Assembly: GCA_030068145.1 (NCBI GenBank)
Contig: JAPJBO010000134.1
Span: 284,564 to 348,563 of the forward strand
Origin: Diplonema papillatum
Taxonomy: Eukaryota > Euglenozoa > Diplonemea > Diplonemida > Diplonemidae
Direction: 5' to 3'
Length of the DNA: 64,000 nucleotides
A program made the translations under genes and the position numbers. The notes under the pieces are model-generated. The model was given only the letters and a program-made list of their open reading frames with translations. It did not search any database and was not told where the DNA came from. Shown here one piece after another: positions 62,986 to 64,000 of this stretch. Every line of letters begins with the position of its first letter. Position 1 is the stretch's first letter.

Positions 62986-63112
62986 AAGGGAGGGGGTGGA
63001 GATTAGGGGGGCTGGCGAATGCCGTAAGTCCTCGACACTCCACCTAAAAAAAAAAAACGCGCCTTGTTGACTACCACCCTCACTGAGGCTCTGGTGGTGA
63101 GGAAATGTCAAC
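62986..63112 (+). repeat. Conserved subterminal block of the Merlin-like family
   Basis: Follows A-tracts and a short C-run (62,915-62,985). Related copies at 49,520-49,655 and, inverted, at 56,657-56,870; all end GGTGAGGAAATGTC. Confidence 0.85.
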
Positions 63113-63860
63113 AGTTTTTTGTAATGGAAATGCTCTACGCGACTCTAACCGAAGTTTTTTGTAATGAAAATGGCTTGCGACTCTAACCGAAGTTTTTTGT
63201 AATGAAAATGCTTACGCGACTCTAACCGAAGTTTTTCTCAATGAAAATGGCTTGCGACTCTAACCGAAGTTTTTTGTAATGAAAATGCTCTATGCGACTC
63301 TAACCGAAGTTTTTCTCAATGAAAATGGCTTGCGACTCTAACCGAAGTTTTTTGTAATGAAAATGGCTTGCGACTCTAACCGAAGTTTTTTGTAATGAAA
63401 ATGGCTTGCGACTCTAACCGAAGTTTTTTGTAATGGAAATGCTCTACGCGACTCTAACCGAAGTTTTTCTTAATGAAAATGGCTTGCGACTCTAACCGAA
63501 GTTTTTTGTAATGGAAATGCTCTACGCGACTCTAACCGAAGTTTTTCTCAATGAAAATGGCTTGCGACTCTAACCGAAGTTTTTTGTAATGAAAATGCTC
63601 TACGCGACTCTAACCGAAGTTTTTCTCAATGAAAATGGCTTGCGACTCTAACCGAAGTTTTTTGTAATGAAAATGCTCTACGCGACTCTAACCGAAGTTT
63701 TTCTCAATGAAAATGGCTTGCGACTCTAACCGAAGTTTTTTGTAATGGAAATGCTCTACGCGACTCTAACCGAAGTTTTTCTCAATGAAAATGGCTTGCG
63801 ACTCTAACCGAAGTTTTTTGTAATGGAAATGCTCTACGCGACTCTAACCGAAGAGCTGCC
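63113..63860 (-). repeat. Right terminal array of the Merlin-like element
   Basis: About 19 monomers, inverted relative to the left array, with regular 38/41-bp alternation and ending AAGAGCTGCC. Confidence 0.92.
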
Positions 63861-63868
63861 TGACTTGT

Positions 63869-64000
63869 GCCATGTCGGACGGTAGGATTTTCCGCGTCAG
63901 CCTCATTTCAATCCTGGAGACAAAAGCACTCACACAATAAAGACTAGCCCATTTCACGGGCCAAAACTGCCTTTGTTGCAGAAATCGGCAACAAAGGCAA
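63869..64000. other. Sequence after the transposon target site
   Basis: No feature seen, apart from a short inverted word GGCAACAAAGGCA near the end. Confidence 0.4.

Larger units (their letters stand above)
59319..63860 (+). mobile_element. Complete Merlin/IS1595-like DNA transposon with satellite-like ends
   Basis: Ends are inverted GGCAGCTCTTCGG. A perfect 8-bp target duplication TGACTTGT flanks it (59,311-59,318 and 63,861-63,868), the size expected for Merlin. Just inside each end is a long array of 38/41-bp monomers, in opposite orientations (59,319-59,881; 63,113-63,860). The interior holds a nested MITE, a GT-rich minisatellite, a triple 85-bp repeat, a TTTC run, the transposase, an A-tract and a conserved subterminal block. 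Confidence 0.88.

Overview
This window looks like nuclear DNA of a protist. Seven spliced or single-exon cellular genes are recognisable, with GT...AG introns, high GC in third codon positions and long repeat-filled introns. All seven lie on the minus strand. One-way gene order, sparse genes and heavy transposon load fit an alveolate (chromerid or dinoflagellate-like) or a related alga. That placement is inference; no rRNA, tRNA or spliced-leader gene was seen.

Layout. 0-5.6 kb: a near-complete tyrosine-recombinase (YR) retrotransposon, minus strand, in the order gag, YR, RT/RNase H, with split direct repeats (A1...B1-A2-B2), embedded in TAG microsatellite. 5.7-25.4 kb: cellular genes for an RS-rich protein, a TLC-domain membrane protein, a SET/MYND methyltransferase-like protein, a small unknown protein, a SPRY-domain protein and a phosphoribosyl-pyrophosphate synthetase (five exons resolved, phases closing). 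Several carry degenerate duplicates of their own first exon, 5' flank or splice boundary. 25.6-39 kb: a divergent kinesin spread over about 9 kb, its introns holding foldback and interspersed elements. 39-64 kb: a transposon island with a broken piggyBac split by a foldback element, a hAT remnant, a second YR retrotransposon (44.8-49.4 kb), a fragment of a third, a hAT transposase split by a MITE, nine copies or pieces of a roughly 215-bp MITE with 4-bp target duplications, short perfect hairpins, and a complete Merlin/IS1595-like DNA transposon (59,319-63,860). That last element has a perfect 8-bp target duplication and satellite-like terminal arrays in inverted orientation.

How the parts work together. 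In both long YR retrotransposons the YR frame is the same frame as gag, separated by one TGA inside a 14-nt block identical in the two elements. The whole YR gene is also covered by an uninterrupted second frame leading into RT/RNase H. This suggests a compact three-protein expression strategy: Gag, Gag-YR by stop read-through, and RT/RH from the overlapping frame. It is the most interesting system in the window, followed by the array-ended Merlin-like element and a MITE found in opposite orientations at one duplicated site.
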